Of a DNA stretch of 64,000 bases, positions 40,998-54,578 are shown piece after piece (positions within the stretch are counted from its first letter, which is position 1; the number at the start of each line of letters is the position of its first letter). The DNA is from Daucus carota subsp. sativus. Its lineage: Eukaryota; Streptophyta; Magnoliopsida; Apiales; Apiaceae. The position numbers and the translations under genes are program-made. The notes beneath the pieces were generated by a model. It was not told where the DNA came from. It made no database searches and saw only the letters and a list, made by a program, of their open reading frames with translations. The stretch is from positions 56,844,949 to 56,908,948 of the forward strand of contig NC_030383.2 of the NCBI RefSeq assembly GCF_001625215.2, given 5' to 3'.

Positions 40998-42717
40998 TGA
41001 GCTAAGCTTGAATTATTGCTTTTTTGTTCATGCACTTCACAAATACTGCTAGAACTTAACAAGTAAGAGAAGAGTGTAAGCAAGAGGAAAGTGAGTCTTT
41101 GCTTGCAATCTTTATTAGTATCTCTTGAAAAAGAGTTGCATTCTTTGTTTTGGCTCTTTTGTGCTTGGCATACAAATGTGAAAAAAGCCAACTTCAAAGC
41201 ACTTTAAAGGGAGATAATTGAGGAGTAGATATATCATAAATGTAATGTGTGTACAAATAGCTCTTAAGTCTCAACATTTTTTACACGAAACTTCTTTCTT
41301 CTATTTGAGGTACTTACAACTGCCTTTGATCTCACTTCTCTTGACTTTTTCTCTATCTCTCATCATTCTATAATACTACCTTTTATAATTCTTGGAAAAA
41401 GGTTCTATGCAAACCATGATAAACCGAGAACCCGAAAATTATGTTGAATAATATAAGATCCTGTTAGAGTATTTTGCGAAACCTTTGTTTTTTTGAAGAT
41501 AGTATTTTGTGGAAAGATAACTTATTTACTTAACATTATACCAGAGTTAAGCTCACTGACAGATCAAAAATATCAGGTTCGAGTTTTCCCACCCACCCGC
41601 ATTAAATATAATAATGCTTGTAGGAATTACCATTCAAGTTTCAGCACCAAACAATCTTCGTTTGGACCATGTATCTGGAAGGACGGTTGTATTTAGCATC
41701 CAAGCAAAGCACTAATATTCGATAAATAAATTTTGTATTTACACTTTTGGAGATTTTGTTGAAGACAATAATAAAGATTAGACAAAGATGGTTACACTAA
41801 AAACAGGTAGGTGTGTTATTAGTTCATTGCTTTATGGTTATGGCGATAATTTAATTATATGTTTTCTTTGCCTACTTAATTTGTAACGAAATGCAGAAGT
41901 TGTTATGAAAAGAGAAGACTTTTCCTACAACAGCAAAAATGAAACTAATTGATCTTAACGTCATGACCTGGTCACAGTTTCTGTTTGTTTCTCCAAATTA
42001 TCTGCTTTATATCTTGTACGTTTTTGCTTTAAAGCTATGCTTACATAATTTATATGGTTATACAATTAAACTTAGCTTAGCCTCGGATCGGAATCGGAAC
42101 TAATAATTCAGGTATTTATTTATCGAGGTTAAAATTAGATCGACTTTATCATTATTAGGATCTAAAAAGTTAGTCATTATTTAAAATGATTTATGTATTT
42201 AATGAATAGATAGAACTACTCGACTCCACTCAAATTGTTCGTGAGCATTTCGAATTTGACTCGATTTGATAAGTTTAACGATCAAACTCGACTCGTTAAA
42301 GTAAAAACTCGAACTCGATGAGAAAAAACCCGACTCGACTCGGTTCGTTTACCAGCATACTACTCATTATTTGTCAAGATTTTAAGACGAAAGTTGTGGT
42401 TTACAGAAATTTAGAAAGAATTCTAGCGTTTGCTTTTCAGTGGACATTAATTTGCTAAAAGGAATAGTAAAAGGTTTTGCTGGCACATGATTCCTTAGTT
42501 TAAATCTGTGTCTATTTCGGTTCCAAACTTCCAAGTGTTTTTCATGCATTTCTAGTGCCTGGGTTAAAAAAATACAAACACAAGTACTAATAAATCGGAT
42601 AGAAAAATAATAATCTCCTGCAGAAAGATGATGGGGCGATGGTCCCTCAGGTAATTGCTGTCAAACAACTTTCTGCGGCAGCTAAAATTAATCGCTGGTA
42701 GATGGCTGCACTAATCG
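40998..42717. other. Gene A upstream region and left part of B duplication unit
   Basis: 40998 to about 41940 is gene A's 5' flank. From 41942 to 42717 the sequence is collinear with 54738-55508 (both contain catgacctggtcacag and gaaagatgatgggg) and includes hAT-like 'gactcgactcg' sequence. No gene. Confidence 0.6.
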
Positions 42718-42922
42718 TGTTGGCATTACATGATTAATATTTATTCTCTATACTACACGTGTACATACAGCCTGTCAACAGCATATAGTTTGTTAGAGAA
42801 TTAGTTAGCTTGCTTGTATATATTGTAGTGTAAAGCACTCTGTAAGACTTAGTTAGTTGAATACAAGTTTTACTTTTCTGTTCTCTCTCTCCATGTTAGC
42901 TTAACAAACTGTGAGTTCAACA
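42718..42922 (+). repeat. 5' LTR of copia element
   Basis: Starts TGTTGGCATT and ends GAGTTCAACA; 205 bp, no difference seen from the 3' LTR. Confidence 0.96.
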
Positions 42923-42934
42923 TGGTATCAGAGC
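42923..42934 (+). other. Primer-binding site of copia element
   Basis: tggtatcagagc immediately after the LTR, the classic complement to the 3' end of plant initiator methionine tRNA. Confidence 0.92.
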
Positions 42935-43218
42935 GACACCGATCTACTCATCTCCGTTCATCTCCGCCGTAACTCCGCTGCTTGTTCCTTCATCTCCGCT
43001 GCTTGTTCATCTCCGGTGATTTCTCCGGTGATTTCGTTTCTCACTTTATTTCGTTGTTTCTCTCTGTTACTGTACATATTTGTTGCTTCGTTGTTTTGTT
43101 GATTCGTGATTGTTCAATCTTGCTCGTTTTACTCTGGTGATTGTTCGTTACCATAGCGATTAATTCAGAGATTTAGTCTTCACTTCTTAATTGATTGATT
43201 ATTTTGAGTTGTAACATC

Positions 43219-46200
43219 ATGAGTTCTTCAAACAATCATGTTTTCGATCACAATTCTACCACTCTTCAAGATAATCCACTGCATTTGCAATCATCAGACA
43301 GTCCAGGAATGAAACTTGTGAGTGATTGTTTTGATGGAACTGGATTTAGTAGTTGGAAAAGATCAATGAGAATTGCCTTATCTGCTCGCAACAAGTTAGG
43401 GTTTGTTGATGGAAGGATTCCAGAACCAGATCCTTCTTCTCCTTCGTTTACCAGCTGGTCTCGTTGTAATGACATGGTAATTTCATGGATTCTTGGTGCC
43501 TTGGACAAGACCATTGCTCGTAGTGTTAGTCGTGCTGATTCGGCTTATCAAATGTGGAAAGAACTTGATGAGCGCTATAATGTCTCTAATGGAACACAAC
43601 TGTTTGCTTTGCAAAAGGATCTTTGTGAAATACGTCAAGGAAATAGCACTGTTGCTGATTACTTCACCAGATTGAAAGTCTTGTGGGATGATGTTGATTC
43701 TCTTTGCCTCACTCCTGTTTGCACCTGTGAAGCAGCACCTAAGAATGCTGTTTTGCGTCAGAATCAACGAGTTGTCAAATTCCTTATGGGTCTAAATGAA
43801 TCTTACAATGTGATGAGAGGTTCTATTCTGATGTCCAATCCTCTGCCATCCATCAGTCAAGTGTACAATCTTCTTCTACAGGAAGAAGCTCAACGAGAAA
43901 TTCATTCTTCTCACAATCTGATAACAGATTCTACATCACTTCATGTCAATTCCAAGCCATTTTCTTCTCAGACTTCTCAGGCTTCTCAGGGTCAATTCAA
44001 GAAATCTAATCTTACTTGCAAATACTGCAAGAAGACAGGGCACACTATTGACAAATGTTACAGAGTTCATGGCTTCCCATCTGATTTCAAGTTCACAAAG
44101 TCTACTAAAAGGTTTGCTGCAAATGCTGATGTCCTCCAACATGATTCTACTCCTGACACAGTTGCAGATTCTACAACTTCATCAAATAATTCTGCTCCAG
44201 CTATGACTCCAGAATTGTACTCTCAATTGCTCCAGCTTCTCAAAACTACTAAGCCACCAGATCAAGATACTTCTTATGCAAACTTTGCTGGTAACTCTCT
44301 CTGTTCAGACTCTATAGTTGCTTGTATGTCTCAATCTGACTCTGCTACTTGGATCATAGATAGTGGGGCTAATGATCATATGTGTTCACAGAAACATTTA
44401 TTCAGTTCACTTACCATCCTAAACACACCTCTAACCATATCTCTGCCTAATGGTCACATTTTACACATCACTTCCATTGGCACTGTTCCAATATCACATG
44501 ATATCACTCTTGCCAATGTCTTATATGTTCCACTGTTCCAGTTCAATCTTCTTTCTGTGAGCAAATTAACAAGTCAGCTGAATTGTACCTTACAATTCAC
44601 TAATGACTTTTGTTATTTGCAGGAATCTTCACAGAAGAGACAACTGGAAATTGGTAAAGCATTTAAAGGCTTGTATCTTCTTTCATATTCCAGCTCTGCA
44701 TCTTCATCATCTTCATCAGACACTTCTGTCACCTTTCCAAATGTCATTTCTGCTTCTATTGCTAATACTAGTAAGACTTTTGCTAGTAATAATAAAGAAT
44801 GCATGATATGGCATACCAGATTAGGTCATTTACCTTTTGACAAACTTAAATCATTACATATTTGTAATGTTGACTCTATGCTTGATGTACCTTGTATTGT
44901 TTGTGCTAAGGCAAGACAACAAAGGTTGCCATTTCCTGTCAGTCATATTCACAGTAAAAGTCCTTTTCAATTAATTCATGTTGATGTTTGGGGCCCATAC
45001 AAGGTTCCCACTTACAACAAATTCAGATATTTTCTTACCATAGTAGATGATTTCTCTAGAGCTACTTGGACCTATTTGCTTGCTAACAAAAGCTCTGCTT
45101 TTGACTTCCTTAAATCATTCATTATCTTAGCTGAGAAACAATTCAAATTACCTGTACAATCAGTAAGGTCTGATAATGCTTTAGAAATTGGTCTCAGTCA
45201 TGCTGCTAAAGATTTCTTTAAATCTAAAGGCATTCAACATCAGACTTCTTGTGCTTTTACTCCACAACAAAATGGAGTTGTGGAGAGAAAACACAAGCAT
45301 TTACTAGAGACAGCCAGAGCTCTTCTCTTCCAATCACAGCTTCCTGTTAAGTTCTGGGGTGATTGCATCCTTACAGCCACTCACCTTATTAATCTCTTTC
45401 CTTCCAGAGTTTTAAATAATCTTTCTCCTTATGAAGTATTACTCAAGGAAAAACCCAGTTTTGATCACTTAAAACCTTTTGGTTGTTTAAGCCTGGTGAC
45501 TACTCCAAAACCTCATAGGGATAAATTCACCCCCAGAGCAATCACTTGTGTCTTTCTTGGTTATCCACAGGGCAAGAAAGCCTATAAATTTTACAGTCTG
45601 GAAACAAAGCAAATTTTAATCTCCAGAGATGCTGTTTTCTATGAAAACCATTTTCCATATGTAGATGTTAATTCCTCTACATTCTTTCCCTTACCTGTCC
45701 CTGATTTCCCTATTCCTGATCAATCTATTCCTACTGTTGTGTCACCATCACAGTCACCATCACAGTCTATCCCTTCACAATTTTCTACACAGTCTCCCAC
45801 ACACTCTTCTACTCCTACAGTCTCTCATACACCTATACAGTCCTCCTCTTCATTTCAACAATCTGAAAGTTCTGTCTCAGATTCACCACAGCCACCACCT
45901 CTCAGAAAATCAACCAGAACTTCAAAACTGCCAAACTATCTAACAGATTATGTTCATTCTGTACATAATGCTTGTTCAGATTCTTTGTGTTCATGCACCA
46001 TTACCTCAAATTGTATTCCTCTTAATTCATTGCTTTCTCCTCAATCTGTTTGCTGTGCTATTCCCACACCACTTCCTCTCCAAATACCAGTTGCAGAGCC
46101 TAAATCTTTTGCAGAAGCAATGATCTACCCAGAATGGCAGCAGGCTGTGGCTGCTGAGTTTTCTGCATTAGAAGCCAATAATACCTGGAAGTTAGTCCCC

Positions 46201-47646
46201 TTGCCTCCTGGTAAAAAGGCAATCTCCTGTCGTTGGGTTTTCAAAGTAAAACATAATGCTGATGGTTCCATCGAGCGTTACAAAGCTCGACTAGTTGTTA
46301 AAGGGTTCACTCAAAAGGCTGGTATTGATTTTACTGAAACTTTTTCTCCAGTTGTTAAGATGACAACTATTCGAACTCTTGTTGCTACTGCAGTTAAGAA
46401 ACAATGGCACATGTACCAGCTAGACGTGAACAACGCCTTCTTACATGGCGATTTATTTGAAGATGTTTATATGCAATTACCTCCAGGTCTTGAAGTTAGT
46501 GATTCCACATTAGTTTGCAAACTCATTAAATCCCTTTACGGACTTCGTCAAGCATCCAGAAATTGGAATTACAAACTCTGTTGTGCTCTCTTGTCACGGG
46601 GATATTCTTATTCCAAGAATGACTACTCACTCTTCTACAAAAAAACAGGATCATCTACTGTTTTTCTAGCTGTCTATGTTGACGATATCTTACTGGTTGG
46701 GGATGACTTAACTGAGATTACTGCTGTAAAAGCCTTTCTCAACGACACCTTCAAAATCAAAGACTTGGGAAATCTGAGTTATTTCTTAGGTCTTGAGTTT
46801 CAGAATGTTTCATCTGGTATGGTTGTTTCTCAAACCAAATTTACTCAAGACTTGCTCAAAGAATTTGATTGTCTCGATGCTCCACCTGCAGTCAGTCCTC
46901 TTGATCCTACTATTAAACTTATCCATGATCAAGGCGATCCTGTTTCTGACTTTTCTTCATACAGAAAGTTGGTTGGCAAACTGAATTTTCTCACTAACAC
47001 ACGTCCTGATATATCATTTGCTGTCCAACACCTTAGTCAATTCATGAGCTCTCCTCGAGTTCCACATTGGGAAGCAGCTTTACATGTTCTCAGATACCTT
47101 AAGCTTACTCCCAGTCAAGGTTTATTTTACAACTCAAATCCAGTATACAATCTTACTGCCTATTGCGATGCAGACTGGGCTGCTTGCCCACATACTCGAA
47201 AATCTGTGAGTGGTTTTGTTGTTATGCTAGGTGACAGCATTATTTCCTGGAAATCAAAGAAACAGCACACTGTTTCTTTATCTTCAGCAGAAGCTGAATA
47301 CCGTTCTATCCGCCGCATTACTGCTGAACTTGCTTGGCTATCTCGTCTTCTAAATGAACTTTCTGTTCCAGATGTGACACCTATTCCAGTGAAGTGTGAT
47401 AGTCAATCTGCAATATACATAGCTAAGAACCCAGTTTTCCACGAGCGAACGAAACACATTGATTTGGACTGCCATTTCGTTCGTGAAAAACTAAGTTCTG
47501 GTCTTATTTCACTTTCCTACACTCCTACAGCATTACAGCTTGCGGATGTGTTCACCAAAGCCCTGAATGGTGTTAAACATCAGAACATTATGTCCAAGTT
47601 GGGTGTGCTCCCCTCCAACTTGCGGGGGGGTGTTGGCATTACATGA
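43219..47646 (+). CDS. Copia gag-pol polyprotein, intact
   Basis: A single frame of 1475 codons. The start is the ATG at 43219 (ATGAGTTCTTC), the first Met with a leader of normal length; upstream codons of the frame have only near-cognate TTG. Domains in order with approximate residues: gag ([12 protein letters not shown], 20-210); CCHC zinc knuckle [14 protein letters not shown] (267-280); aspartic protease [12 protein letters not shown] (377); GAG-pre-integrase [10 protein letters not shown]; integrase with DDE residues in HVDVWG (587), RSDNA (651) and GVVERK (688); reverse transcriptase from [17 protein letters not shown] (990) with [13 protein letters not shown] and YVDDILLVG (1153); RNase [18 protein letters not shown] (1316) and LSSAEAEY. 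No frameshift or stop. The last few codons and TGA lie inside the 3' LTR. It could encode everything needed for transposition. Confidence 0.96.
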   Translation: MSSSNNHVFDHNSTTLQDNPLHLQSSDSPGMKLVSDCFDGTGFSSWKRSMRIALSARNKLGFVDGRIPEPDPSSPSFTSWSRCNDMVISWILGALDKTIARSVSRADSAYQMWKELDERYNVSNGTQLFALQKDLCEIRQGNSTVADYFTRLKVLWDDVDSLCLTPVCTCEAAPKNAVLRQNQRVVKFLMGLNESYNVMRGSILMSNPLPSISQVYNLLLQEEAQREIHSSHNLITDSTSLHVNSKPFSSQTSQASQGQFKKSNLTCKYCKKTGHTIDKCYRVHGFPSDFKFTKSTKRFAANADVLQHDSTPDTVADSTTSSNNSAPAMTPELYSQLLQLLKTTKPPDQDTSYANFAGNSLCSDSIVACMSQSDSATWIIDSGANDHMCSQKHLFSSLTILNTPLTISLPNGHILHITSIGTVPISHDITLANVLYVPLFQFNLLSVSKLTSQLNCTLQFTNDFCYLQESSQKRQLEIGKAFKGLYLLSYSSSASSSSSSDTSVTFPNVISASIANTSKTFASNNKECMIWHTRLGHLPFDKLKSLHICNVDSMLDVPCIVCAKARQQRLPFPVSHIHSKSPFQLIHVDVWGPYKVPTYNKFRYFLTIVDDFSRATWTYLLANKSSAFDFLKSFIILAEKQFKLPVQSVRSDNALEIGLSHAAKDFFKSKGIQHQTSCAFTPQQNGVVERKHKHLLETARALLFQSQLPVKFWGDCILTATHLINLFPSRVLNNLSPYEVLLKEKPSFDHLKPFGCLSLVTTPKPHRDKFTPRAITCVFLGYPQGKKAYKFYSLETKQILISRDAVFYENHFPYVDVNSSTFFPLPVPDFPIPDQSIPTVVSPSQSPSQSIPSQFSTQSPTHSSTPTVSHTPIQSSSSFQQSESSVSDSPQPPPLRKSTRTSKLPNYLTDYVHSVHNACSDSLCSCTITSNCIPLNSLLSPQSVCCAIPTPLPLQIPVAEPKSFAEAMIYPEWQQAVAAEFSALEANNTWKLVPLPPGKKAISCRWVFKVKHNADGSIERYKARLVVKGFTQKAGIDFTETFSPVVKMTTIRTLVATAVKKQWHMYQLDVNNAFLHGDLFEDVYMQLPPGLEVSDSTLVCKLIKSLYGLRQASRNWNYKLCCALLSRGYSYSKNDYSLFYKKTGSSTVFLAVYVDDILLVGDDLTEITAVKAFLNDTFKIKDLGNLSYFLGLEFQNVSSGMVVSQTKFTQDLLKEFDCLDAPPAVSPLDPTIKLIHDQGDPVSDFSSYRKLVGKLNFLTNTRPDISFAVQHLSQFMSSPRVPHWEAALHVLRYLKLTPSQGLFYNSNPVYNLTAYCDADWAACPHTRKSVSGFVVMLGDSIISWKSKKQHTVSLSSAEAEYRSIRRITAELAWLSRLLNELSVPDVTPIPVKCDSQSAIYIAKNPVFHERTKHIDLDCHFVREKLSSGLISLSYTPTALQLADVFTKALNGVKHQNIMSKLGVLPSNLRGGVGIT
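47622..47630 (+). other. Polypurine tract of copia element
   Basis: gcggggggg abutting the 3' LTR; it lies within the polyprotein frame, near its end. Confidence 0.8.
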
Positions 47647-47835
47647 TTAATATTTATTCTCTATACTACACGTGTACATACAGCCTGTCAACAGCATATA
47701 GTTTGTTAGAGAATTAGTTAGCTTGCTTGTATATATTGTAGTGTAAAGCACTCTGTAAGACTTAGTTAGTTGAATACAAGTTTTACTTTTCTGTTCTCTC
47801 TCTCCATGTTAGCTTAACAAACTGTGAGTTCAACA
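47631..47835 (+). repeat. 3' LTR of copia element
   Basis: Reads the same as the 5' LTR over 205 bp. It supplies the polyprotein stop codon (TGA 47644-47646). Confidence 0.96.
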
Positions 47836-48226
47836 AATCGCATGCCAGAAATTCGGATCCAAATTATCATTGTCGCTTGTATAACTATATTAATGTCGTA
47901 TGGATGATTATATCCTACCGAATCACATCCACAATCATATCAATATCGCATGGATCAACACAACTACTATACCGGCAACTCAATGTTGTTTAGTTTCTAT
48001 TTTCTGGTTTTTATAATGTTTCTATTTGGTAAAGAAAGTTCTTGTAGCATGACAAAGAAGATATATATTGGAATAAGCTGATTTGGTTACATGTGGCTCA
48101 ATATACATTCATATTCAAAATCTATATTGGCCATTCTGTGATTCATTTGCTATATGTTCTCACACCACCACTAAGGGTGCCCAAATTTTAACCAGAATTT
48201 TATCTGGTATGAACTTGTATTCTACT

Positions 48227-51200
48227 TCAATTTTCTGATGGCAATGTTCTTTTGACCAACGAAATCTCGAAAGGATTACCTCCCCATTCTTCAAAAATAA
48301 CCACCTGATTTCCGGTTGGTTTTAACAATGATCGGGGAACATGATACCTGAAAACAAAAGTTCATCATAAGAATTTAGCATTTTTTTCTTTTTTTTTTCC
48401 TTTCTATGGCAAAAATTGACACTTCAAATTGTTTAAAGCTTGTATTACCATTTTTGAGAGGGTTGCCCGCAATTGCTCAAGCATTTAGTCGCATCGTACA
48501 TGCCAGCATAATTGCAATTACCACAACCGCTACCAAGAGCTATGTAACCAGGCCAATGGCGTCCAACACTTTCACCATTTATCCAAATTTGACCTTTCCC
48601 CATACTACCCATATCTAATGCTAATGGGTCAGATCCTTCTGGAGCATCGAAAGTACCCTGCAAAGTGTGAAACAATTATACAAAAAACCTCATTTACCAT
48701 ATACAGCTGTAATTCAATCTATATCTGTCAAATTGGCGCATATAAATATGAAAATGTGATAAATTTACCTTGTACCATGATAGCGGTTGCTTCTGAGCTA
48801 CCAAGGATCCTTGTACCCACTCAGCAGAAGAACTTTCACCAAGTGTATGCAGACTCGAAGATATGCCTTTTAAACCAACCTTCTCAGCATCAGAAAAATA
48901 GAGATAAAAATTAGCCTTTTATCAGTATCTCAAGTCTTTGACATTGTATCGACTTGATTTCAAATAAAGTGTCCCTCTCTTAATTATAAGAAACTGTAGA
49001 TGTATGCAAACCTTGTAGGACCAATTCTGCTTTGTTAAGTCTCGCCCGTTTAAGGTAACTGGACCAAGAACCCCTATGTTGTATGTCTCGAAATGAACAC
49101 CAACATTCTGAAACAGATTATAAAGGAATCTAAGAATGCTAAGTCTAGAGGACATATAATATGATCTAAACAAAAATTTCATGGCTAAAGTTTTGATGAG
49201 CTAACCGCAAGACCCATAGAAGAGCTCAGCAAGGAAATCTTGTTAATACCGGCCTTCAATTTCACAGTGCCTTTAAATGTCAGTCTTGTATCTTCCAGAC
49301 TTCCGTAAGCAACTCCTGTCATTAAAAAGAGATTTTGTAAGTTAAAGAACGTTCTAGACATTTGAACAAAATTATGACAGCCATTTACCTGACGATTGTC
49401 CATTGACAAAAACCTGCAAAGCGTGTCCTGCTGACATAACAGTAAGAATAGGATCTTCTCCATTCTTGAGGAACGCTTCATTCGATGATATATTCACACT
49501 GGAGAGAAAATAGTAAGAACATAAACTTTGTTGTACAAAGATTTTTAGAGCGGTAGGAACAAATGCTTTAAGGACAAGATAACGATTAGCATTCGTAGAG
49601 GATAGTTCTTACTCTACGAGGTACCACAAATAATCTGAAAAATCTTTAGTGAGATTTAACTGCTCATACAACCCCCACTTTGTGAAAGTATCACCATCAT
49701 CAGCAGAAGGAGCTCCTTCAGTGGACGATTGCCAATTGAAATCTGCTTTCACAGGGACCATAGTCATATGAACACTAGTGGGTACCTGCAAAGTTTATAT
49801 ATTTTGGCGTGACAAGTAGATTGAAGTAATTATTGTAAATCATAATGCATTAGCTTCAAATTTCCTTACCTTGGCAGAGTTGAAAACTTCATTTTTGCAG
49901 TCTGGAAGAATGCTGATGGACCATGGAGGAAGGTCATATTGCTTATTAAAATAGTCAACTTTCGCCCAAGATTCAGTATCATAGTTGGCAAGAAATGCAG
50001 CACACGCCCCTGATTTTGCCCTATACTCGTGAGCCTGTAAATAGAGATATGTGAGAAGGACAATTTACTTGAACAAAACCAAAAGCATTGGAGAACTGCT
50101 TAAGTCAGCTAAGTTAGATTGACCTCGGAGTTTTTGCCAAGTGACCAAACCGTAGGATCTGCTGAAACTAAAGCTGCTTCAGCTTGCTTGATGGCACTAT
50201 GCATTAGTTTCAAATGTCCATATTTTGGTTCCCTCGCTAATCCTAATACACGATCCATCATGAACATTGTCAAAAAAAATTTATGAACGTATAACCTTCG
50301 ACTAATGAACAAAGTTGAAACACAAATTAAGAAACTGTGCATACCGTATTCGTCAAGAGGTGCATCATAGTCATAGCTAGTGGCAACAAACATACCCGAA
50401 GATTCCCGGCCAAAATTAGTTCCTCCATGGTACTAATACAGTAATATTCAAGTCGACATGTAAGAGAAAAGCATCAACTCAGCCGAAATAACATCATTTA
50501 TCAAATGACTTAGTTTCACTTCAGATAATGTGAAAAGCTTCAACTTACCATGTAATAATTAAAGAAAGAACCCTTATTTTGCACGAATCGTAGGACTGCA
50601 AAAGCCAGGTCTTCGGCTGGTCTATAAGGGACCGCGCCACCAAATTCTGTTAACCTGCATATAATCATGGACCATGTATTATCCCACAGTAAATAATAAG
50701 TAAAGGAGTTGCAGTGTGATTAGTTGAGGGCCCTTGGCCAATAGCCTCAATCTTAGGTAGATAATCCCATGCTTTAGGCAGATTCAGTATATTAAATTTG
50801 ATATAGTGAAGATTATATCCGTTTAGCTTACCAGCTTGTCCAGACTTCAGTCCACATCTTGGGTTTATACGACTTCTTCGGAAAGAATCCCTCACAGTAG
50901 AAACCATTGCAAGTGTCTATCTGCAATTACAAATAATAAAACATGATTCTATTTTCAAAGCCAAATAAATAGAAGTAGCTGCCTTTACTTCTTGTACTAC
51001 GTCAAATATGTGCGCGCTTTCATTGAAAATCACTTACAATTGGATCAGGTACATCGTCTTGTTTGCACATGATCCATGGTACACCAGTATTAAGGCCTAC
51101 AGCCATGCTTGAGAACCATTTCGTATAAGCTTTTCCTGGAGCACCTATTTCCCATTCTACCGGACCATATTCATTTTCAATCTGCATAACGTAATCATCA

Positions 51201-52239
51201 AAAAAAATGTCACTCTTTTTTACTAATTCCAAAATAACAAAATATTAAACTCGTGATTCAGTTTATTAAAAAAAAGCATAAGGACCTGAGACATGATAAT
51301 TGGTCCGCCCTGGGGTTCAAACAACTTGTTCGACTTCATCATGTTGACAATCATTTCTGTAAAACGTTGCATTTCCGCCTTTGTTTCATAAGAGTCAAAA
51401 TCAGTACACAATCAGAAGTCAAGAAAGTGATGAATTTAATAATTCTTAAATATAACTTACCTTAAAAGGATCATTGTCAGTTCTAAATGAAATTCCAGGT
51501 ATAAACTTAAGCCAGGAAGGAAATCCCCTGCATCAAAACAGAATAATCCACATGAGAATATGAGATCATTACATCTACAGAGACAGACAGATAGTTAAGT
51601 TACAATTCTACATGTTAAAGTACATGGATTACCCAAAGTTCCATTCAGCACAAACATAAGGGCCAATTCGGAGGTGGACATAAAGGCCAGCTTCTTGCAC
51701 GGTTTTAATAAAACGAACAAGATCATACCTTCCCTCAAAATTAAACTGGAAAGGGCACAAATTCATGAATCATTCAGTTTAGCACAAAGAAAACACACAT
51801 ATACACTCCATTAGTAAAATTTCGAGTTTTCGACATTACTTTTCCTCGAGTAGGTTCATGTCCATTCCAGAACACATAAGTCTGAATAACATCCAAGCCT
51901 CCATATTTAGCCTTTTTTATAAGATCAGGCCACATCTACAATTGCAAAAATCAAGAAGATACACTAAATTAAAGACTTCATTTTTATCTACCAATATTAC
52001 ACCAAACAACAAAATTAATAATTTGTGTGTGTGTGTGTGTGTGAAGTGCATTAGGGAAAGATGACCTCAGGAGTGCTTCTTGGGTAGTGAATAGAACCAG
52101 AAATGAGAATCCTTCTTTGACCATTAATGATGATAGCTTTATCATCATAAGTAACTGTAGCACTAACAGAACTACAAGTGCATAAGAATATAACAACCAG
52201 AGACACAAGCCAACTTAATATTTTACATACTAAATCCAT
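48227..52239 (-). CDS. Beta-galactosidase (GH35), gene B
   Basis: Eighteen exons in frame: 52066-52239, 51840-51935, 51633-51745, 51461-51527, 51286-51378, 51038-51181, 50832-50920, 50549-50654, 50345-50432, 50124-50242, 49870-50034, 49613-49785, 49389-49498, 49206-49315, 49012-49107, 48769-48879, 48449-48657, 48227-48347; 727 residues. Hydrophobic signal peptide [19 protein letters not shown] to about residue 27, then [16 protein letters not shown]. Acid/base Glu about 185 (IENEYGP) and nucleophile Glu about 254 ([10 protein letters not shown]) are intact. Secreted cell-wall exo-galactosidase by family. Compared with A and C, the exon at 49012-49107 is 15 bases shorter: five codons (after VTLNG) are missing in frame. 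No lectin domain. Intron 1 holds a (TG)n tract at 52025-52042. TATA-like tatataag lies at 52325-52332. Near-duplicate of gene C. Confidence 0.93.
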
Positions 52240-52324
52240 AGTAAAAGGACTGTTATTTTGAGTATTACAAATTTGATTCTTGATTTTTCACTTCACAACA
52301 TATTACTCCCATAGAAAATAACAT

Positions 52325-52332
52325 CTTATATA
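52325..52332 (-). promoter_or_regulatory. TATA box of beta-galactosidase B
   Basis: tatataag on the minus strand, 86 bases before the ATG, conserved at 60246-60253 before gene C. Confidence 0.6.
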
Positions 52333-52339
52333 GTGGAGG

Positions 52340-52510
52340 GAGTATTAAAGACGCTGATAAACTGTCACTAAAGATTAAGTAGCGGTTATAAATAATAATA
52401 TCTATTAAAGACGCTGATAAACGGCCAACTAAAGATTAAGTAGCGGTAATAAATAATAATATCTCGGTGATAAGCTGTCATAAAAGCTAAAGATAAGATA
52501 TTCCAATGTG
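52340..52510. repeat. Degenerate direct repeats in gene B promoter
   Basis: Units containing 'ttaaagacgctgataaac', 'ctaaagattaagtagcgg' and 'aataataatatct' are repeated twice, with a third partial unit (ggtgataagctgtc). The same family is expanded upstream of gene C (about 60290-60710). Confidence 0.75.
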
Positions 52511-54578
52511 AAAAATATTGATAAAGGGGCATAATGAGTAAATTATCTTTTAGCATACAAATTAATGATGATAAATGAGAGAGATATCTTCTATTTTGTT
52601 TGAAAAGAAAAATGTTGGATGAATAAAAATTTTGCGTGCATTATCCGAAAAACCATATTTTATTCAATCTTAAAAAGAAACTAGGCTTGAATTGGAATTT
52701 TGATGAATTTTATATATGAATTTTAATGAATTGTATCTAATTTTGATTTTTTATTTTATCTGAAGTCTAGCAAACTACATATCCCAGAAATTATTTCCGA
52801 ATCGTAATTAATAATTGATTTCACTCGTATTAAAAATAATGCAACCCACTATATGCAAATAAACCAGTAAACCACCCAATAAAAATAATCTTTTGTTTGT
52901 CAGGTTAATTGGAGAAAAAAAAGGACACAAGATTTTGGGGTAGCATTACTCGATAGACTGAGTCTCAAACTAATTTTAAATATATTTCCAAATATCAAGT
53001 AGGGTAGTGCTACATATTCATATTTTATATCAATTTTTTCTGGAATGACGTGACAAATAAATTACAGTTTTTAATCGGATGATTTATATGTATACAAAGA
53101 GTCTTCATTATTATTAACATGAATCGAACGATTAATACAAAATATTAATAATTAAAATTTGAATAATTTTTAAATTATCTAGATTTTTATATCAAATATA
53201 CGTATATTTTTATCATGCCGCGTCTACTCTGCTACATCATCTACTATAAGGCCCACATAATCTGGGATAAGGCCCGAATCAATTTCACAAGATATGATTA
53301 TGGAAATATAAAAAGCAGGACGGAAAATTCGGGATATAAGTCTTGAATTAATTTCGCTTTCATATTTACCTCGTTTCTTTTTTTTTTTTTGTCGGACGGT
53401 TTCATTTTCATATTTACCTCTAAAATAAATAAAAAAGTATAAAATCTAAACTGACAGGGATTCTTATGGAAATTGAATTTAACTGAATTAGTGATCAGTC
53501 GGTCACTACCATTATATTCATAATATTTTGTGTCATGTTATATTCTGATTGTATTTACAATATTTTGATGTTATAGCGAGTTTTTTCCGCCCCATATTCA
53601 ATATGGTGTGTACTTTGTTGTACTTGTGCTAATGAAAATCAATAAACGTATACTTGTAAATAAAAAAAGTTATGAGCAATCAAACTAGTTAATCCCATTA
53701 TTGCTCATACAAAATGACATCAAGGTCATCCAAGTAAAAATATCTCATGTCGGGTGTTTTGCTCTCTTTTTTTCACACTCATATTGATTATACAATACGA
53801 AATATATTGGTTATACAATACAAAACCTACATTTAAGAATTATCCCTCATTAATCTCTGTTACGTAGCAAGTAATAAATTTTCTTAGAGGGTTTATTTGT
53901 TCAATTGGACAAACTCTATCGGAGTCTCAACTCTCAACAGCCTTATAATATACGAGTATTTGTGTTTTAATAACATCTCGAAGAGTAATATGTATATTGT
54001 TGGCCGCTAAATTAATCGGGTAAAATTTTTGTTAAGGAGGGCAATGATTACTCCATTGACAAGGCTTTTATCGTTGGAAATGCTCTACTACGTACAGTCT
54101 ACAATGCATTTTCCTTAAACATCACAATGAAACATCTTTCTTTTATGGAGAGGAGATGAAACATTTGAAATTTTACAAACTATGAGAAAGACTACACAAA
54201 TAATTTCATGTCTGAACCAGTCTCATGCAATATTTGGTGACTGTGACCGGAAAAGGCTACAGAAATAAAAGCTCATGAACAAGCAAAAAAGAAAAGAAAA
54301 TTCTTGGGACAAGACAAAAAATATATATATTCATATATTGGAAGAAGCTTATTTGGTTACAAGAGGCATAATATACATTTACATTCGAAATCTATATTGG
54401 CCTATTGGTGTTTCATTTGACTATACATTTTCAACACCACAATTGAAGGGGCGCTTGAATGAACCAGGAAATTATCTGGTTTCATTCTGAGAGCTGTAAT
54501 ACAAGTATTCAAGTAAAAAAATTCTATTTATATTCTTCTGTATAGTATAGTGCTGCAGTAGCAGCTTCGATTTTCCGA
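52511..54578. other. Spacer upstream of gene B, duplicated upstream of gene C
   Basis: No gene. Collinear with about 60950-63366 (shared aaactaggcttga, ttaataattgatttcactcg, ctactataaggcccac, ttgttcaattggac). The right copy has an extra segment at about 62308-62548. Confidence 0.65.

Larger units (their letters stand above)
42718..47835 (+). mobile_element. Complete Ty1/copia LTR retrotransposon, 5118 bp
   Basis: Two 205-bp LTRs read as identical, a perfect 5-bp duplication aatcg (42713-42717 and 47836-47840), initiator-Met tRNA primer site, polypurine tract and one unbroken gag-pol frame. The paralogous position in the C unit, around 55504-55508 (ctaatcacatgcc), is empty. Short LTRs and about 5.1 kb length suit a compact lineage such as Ale; lineage would need a phylogeny. 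Confidence 0.97.

Noticed and set aside
45665-45943. Leu/His-rich alternative frame inside the copia polyprotein
   Set aside because: Frame shadow of the Ser/Pro-rich linker between integrase and reverse transcriptase.
48618-48914. Plus-strand frame of 98 codons over beta-galactosidase B exons and introns
   Set aside because: Antisense to well-defined exons with conserved splice sites and phases.
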